A stretch of 46,810 bases of DNA, taken from the NCBI GenBank assembly GCA_030425145.1, contig JAUHVK010000010.1:85362-132171 (forward strand), read 5' to 3'. The translations under genes and the position numbers were made by a program. Within the stretch, counting starts at the first letter, position 1. The number at the start of each line of letters is the position of its first letter. Shown one piece after another: positions 44,395-46,810 of the stretch. The notes under the pieces were generated by a model. It ran no database searches and was not told the DNA's origin. It saw only the letters and a program-made list of their open reading frames with translations. Source of the stretch: Alphaproteobacteria bacterium. Its GTDB lineage: Bacteria > Pseudomonadota > Alphaproteobacteria > Rhodobacterales > Rhodobacteraceae.

Positions 44395-44505
44395 GTCAGC
44401 GCCCTCCGCGCAAGGACGGGTCGCATCGAGGTCTGCTCCTGTAACGCTTTGAAGCGGCGCAAGTATCGACCTCCGGTGCACCCCGCCCGGGTTCAGTTCC
44501 AAAAT

Positions 44506-44670
44506 GATGGCAGGTCTCCTGACTCGCGGGTCGTTATGCGTTTCGCACCTTCCCAGGCCATCCGGCCCAGTGGTCTTGCGCGAAGCACTCACCGCTTACA
44601 GTTGCGGGGGCAGTCACGGATTTGCACCGTATTCCCTATTGGGACAGCGCATCACACGCTGCCCACCATC
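44506..44670 (-). ncRNA. Cobalamin (AdoCbl) riboswitch
   Basis: On the minus strand the conserved elements follow in order: GGTGCAAATCC, GACTGCCCCCGCAACTGTAA, GGTGAG, ACCACTGG, TGGGAAGG, CGACCCGCGAGTCAGGAGAC and CTGCC. The end stem pairs GATGG and CCATC. This is the classical B12 riboswitch. Downstream is the 100-residue gene at 44394. The ribosome site of that gene (GGAGG) lies in the loop of a GCGC-GGAGG-GCGC mini-hairpin, and GAGGTC/GACCTC can pair in the leader, so control of translation is plausible. Confidence 0.93.
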
Positions 44671-44903
44671 GTAAATCACTTTCACAGAAGCCGTGATTCC
44701 AAGCAATCCGGTTTGTCGGAAAACAGCCAATTCGACGCAACTGGCAGAGATGGTCACCAATCCTTAAGGGATCGGTGCCAAAACCGGGCGGCAATGGGGC
44801 AATGGCCCTGTTTTGGTCTGTTCAGGTTGGCGGAATGGTGGTCGGGTTCCTACTCCACATTGTCCGGTGGTGCCGGTCCTTCGCATGGGTGAAACTGCGC
44901 GCG
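44671..44903. other. Non-coding stretch between the riboswitch and the DUF4214 gene
   Basis: About 230 bases with no gene on either strand. It must hold the promoter of the riboswitch transcript (minus strand). A weak imperfect hairpin around 44757-44780 could follow the DUF4214 gene. No clear -35/-10 was found. Confidence 0.4.
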
Positions 44904-46810
44904 CTACATCTCGAAGGTGGTGTCGGCAGTACCCACCAATTGCATGAGAAACGCGTCAGATTCTCCGGCAAGGACCGACGCATAAACCGCATCGCTTTCG
45001 GCTCGACCTTCCACAAGACTTGCCTCAGTCCCGTCAAATCCCTGCATCACGTGCCGCGCCGCATCGACATCGGACATGCCAAGGGTCAACGCGAAATGAC
45101 TTCCCAGTGCGGCCTTGTTGGCGAGATACGCCGCGTCGTCGGCGCTGCCGGTGGCGGCCTTTGCCCCCTCCAGAACCGCCAATATGAACGCATTGGGCGT
45201 CAGTCCCGCCTCAGAACCAAGCGCGGTCAGCCAGAAATCCAGCCCCCCCGAATCCGGCGCACGGCCCAGCACGTTCTGGTACACAGCCGTGACAAACGCG
45301 GTCGGGTCCTCCAACGCGCCATAAAGGCTCCGGGTTTCAGGCTGGTCGAAAAACAGCACGGCAATCTCATCCAATCCCAATCCCTCTGCCATCTGGTTGC
45401 CCCAGTAGAACAGGCCCACCGCATCCGGCGCGCGGTTGAAATAAGCGATGTAAAGCTCGGTCAGTGCCTCAATGGCGGGTGGTGCAAGCGTGGCCATTCC
45501 GTCGAACATATCGACACTCAGGCCATCCCCACCGAACGCTGTGGTTTGCTCATCGAACCGCAGCAGTTCAATGTTCCGCAATGCAATCGGAGCCGCGCCA
45601 TCACCCCGATTCTCGATCCACACATGGTCTTCGGCGATGCGCACCGAATAGGTGCGTTGATCTCCATCCAGCAGAACGGTGTCAAACCCGCTTCCGCCAT
45701 CGAGTTCGAATGTCCTGATTTCCAACCGAAGCACATCGTCGCTATCCGTGGCCTGCGACGACACACCAGTATATTCATCGACCGACCGTTCCGAAAACGG
45801 CTCCACCAAAGGGTCGGGAAGAACGCTGATCTCCCGTGCCACCCACTGGATGATATTTTGGAAGTTCCGGGCGATTTCGGGGTGGATGGAGTTCGGGAGT
45901 TGGAGGTCTGTGTTGGGGGGTGTCCCGTAGAGTGTTGTGTAGTGGAGTGTTGCGGCGAGGAGGTAGAGGGTTGGTGTGCCGTGGCCGCCCAGATCCTGGA
46001 AGAGATCCTCTGCGGTGAGATCAGTGATGCCAAGATCGTCCAGCATCTGGATGATCTGCGGCCCGGCGCTGATCAGGCGGATGTCAAGATCGGGCCGCGA
46101 CTCGCGGATGATCTCGTGCAGCGCGACCCACCAAATGTGATAGTCGCCGGTCAGGTAGGTGAGCCAGTTGCCGAAGGCCTCGGCGCTTGGCGGGAAGCTG
46201 TCGGTAAAGGGCTCGAAGCTGGGCCATGTCTCGTAGAGATTGATCGTGGCGTCGGGCGCCTGTCCTTCGACCCAGGCGATGATACGCAGCGCGGCCTCGG
46301 CGGGCGAGGTGCTGGGATCGGCATAGTCGGGGGCGTCCGGGGACTGGTCCTGAACGAAGTTCTCTTCCGAGATGGTGATCTGGTTGAACCCGGCCTGGGC
46401 AAAGCTCTGCCCGGTTTCGGGGTCCCAGGAGGAGACGACGCCTTCGATCCACAGATGCGGATTGGGCGGCAGGTTGTCATGCAGGCTCAGCATGCCGGTC
46501 TGGATCGAGGTCGCATAGGCTGTGCCGGAAGCGCCCGCCAGCTGCCCCATCCAATGGGCGACAGAGTGTTCCGGATTGCCGTCCGCCAGCGCAAAAAGCC
46601 CGGTGCCGAAGACATATTCGCGGACTTCCTCGCGCGGCTCGGGCGCGGGCTGCGGTTGCGGTTCGGGTGTGGGTTCGGGCGTAGGTTCCGGCTGTGGCTG
46701 GGGTGTGACGACCGGCGCGTCGTCCTCGTCCTCTGCCGGGCTGGGCTCGGGCGCGGGGCCGAAGTCGAACGTGGCATTGCCGGAGATCCCGTCCTTCATC
46801 GTGGCCGGGG
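44904..46810 (-). CDS. DUF4214-domain protein with Pro/Glu linker, 5' end outside the window
   Basis: At least 631 residues. The frame stays open to the window edge (Pro-Ala-Thr before the first Met at 46799), so the gene probably continues upstream. Read from the window edge: a short GNATFDFG section, then a Pro/Glu repeat linker (PEPTPEPTPEP), then an N-terminal domain beginning FGTGLFALADGN with DLGGHGTPTLYLLAATLHY, possibly SGNH-hydrolase-like (weak). Next come beta-rich segments with Asp/Gly turns (DGGSGFDTVLLDG), and then two DUF4214 units (LYIAYFNRAPDAVGLFYWGNQM and VYQNVLGRAPDSGGLDFWL) near residues 445-560. Proteins of this type are usually secreted or surface-attached. Function unknown. 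Confidence 0.8.
   Translation of the reverse strand, partial: PATMKDGISGNATFDFGPAPEPSPAEDEDDAPVVTPQPQPEPTPEPTPEPQPQPAPEPREEVREYVFGTGLFALADGNPEHSVAHWMGQLAGASGTAYATSIQTGMLSLHDNLPPNPHLWIEGVVSSWDPETGQSFAQAGFNQITISEENFVQDQSPDAPDYADPSTSPAEAALRIIAWVEGQAPDATINLYETWPSFEPFTDSFPPSAEAFGNWLTYLTGDYHIWWVALHEIIRESRPDLDIRLISAGPQIIQMLDDLGITDLTAEDLFQDLGGHGTPTLYLLAATLHYTTLYGTPPNTDLQLPNSIHPEIARNFQNIIQWVAREISVLPDPLVEPFSERSVDEYTGVSSQATDSDDVLRLEIRTFELDGGSGFDTVLLDGDQRTYSVRIAEDHVWIENRGDGAAPIALRNIELLRFDEQTTAFGGDGLSVDMFDGMATLAPPAIEALTELYIAYFNRAPDAVGLFYWGNQMAEGLGLDEIAVLFFDQPETRSLYGALEDPTAFVTAVYQNVLGRAPDSGGLDFWLTALGSEAGLTPNAFILAVLEGAKAATGSADDAAYLANKAALGSHFALTLGMSDVDAARHVMQGFDGTEASLVEGRAESDAVYASVLAGESDAFLMQLVGTADTTFEM
46625..46700 (-). 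repeat. Pro/Glu-rich linker repeats in the DUF4214 protein
   Basis: A run of short, imperfect repeats encoding PEP, PTPEP and PQP units, read on the minus strand. It separates the N-terminal piece from the rest of the protein, and is typical of an extended linker between extracellular domains. Confidence 0.7.

Noticed and set aside
44305-44892. A 195-codon plus-strand frame through the riboswitch region
   Set aside because: It runs antisense to a clear cobalamin riboswitch and the 100-residue gene; chance open frame in GC-rich DNA.
46625-46700. Possible CRISPR or tandem DNA repeat in the DUF4214 gene
   Set aside because: The repeats are short, imperfect and in frame, encoding a Pro/Glu linker; there are no spacers.

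Overview
The window looks like chromosomal DNA of a GC-rich alphaproteobacterium, most likely a marine Rhodobacterales (Roseobacter-group) species. This is judged from protein style, the density of ABC and TRAP uptake systems, and the presence of an Anbu-type proteasome operon. It was read by eye, with no database search. It is mainly a string of catabolic and uptake operons, each next to its own regulator.

Layout. (1) 1-1460: a frameshifted DUF3883 gene and a gene-poor stretch. (2) 1461-10274: a LacI-type regulator behind two tandem operators, then a carbohydrate ABC transporter, a D-tagatose 3-epimerase-family enzyme, a ribitol 2-dehydrogenase-like SDR and an FGGY pentulose kinase; this is a polyol (ribitol or allitol type) uptake and catabolism operon. 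(3) 10275-11564: a gene-poor stretch and a secreted DUF302 protein. (4) 11646-16156, minus strand: a complete branched-chain-amino-acid-type (Liv) ABC transporter. (5) 16360-22908: a GtrS/GltR-like two-component system divergent from a GtsABCD-like glucose ABC transporter, with direct repeats between them. (6) 22923-38350: two divergent operons around a GntR/HutC regulator. The minus arm encodes a tautomerase-SnoaL fusion, HyuB, HyuA, a cysteine-less isochorismatase-fold protein, an isocitrate lyase/PEP mutase-family lyase, an FAD enzyme, glutaryl-CoA dehydrogenase and a CaiB/BaiF CoA-transferase. The plus arm encodes the regulator, a LeuC/LeuD-type hydratase and a TRAP transporter. (7) 38514-42456: the Anbu operon (ATP-grasp, alpha-E, transglutaminase, Anbu peptidase), followed closely by a PfkB sugar kinase and a transaldolase-family protein. 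(8) 44092-46810, minus strand: a cobalamin riboswitch upstream of an unrecognised 100-residue protein, and the partial gene of a DUF4214 protein with a Pro/Glu-rich linker.

The most interesting part is region 6. A LeuCD-type hydratase plus an isocitrate lyase-family lyase matches the dimethylmaleate hydratase/dimethylmalate lyase logic of nicotinate fermentation. A CaiB CoA-transferase plus glutaryl-CoA dehydrogenase matches glutarate use. Both sets can be joined if the substrate is a methylmaleate carrying a carboxyethyl side chain, because hydration and cleavage of that compound would give pyruvate plus glutarate. Such a maleate could come from hematinic-acid-type maleimides, products of tetrapyrrole breakdown. 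This is inference only; the alternatives are given in the findings.

A recurrent design is also visible: all four junctions between a solute-binding-protein gene and its downstream permease gene carry a stable hairpin, as expected where binding protein must be made in excess over membrane components.
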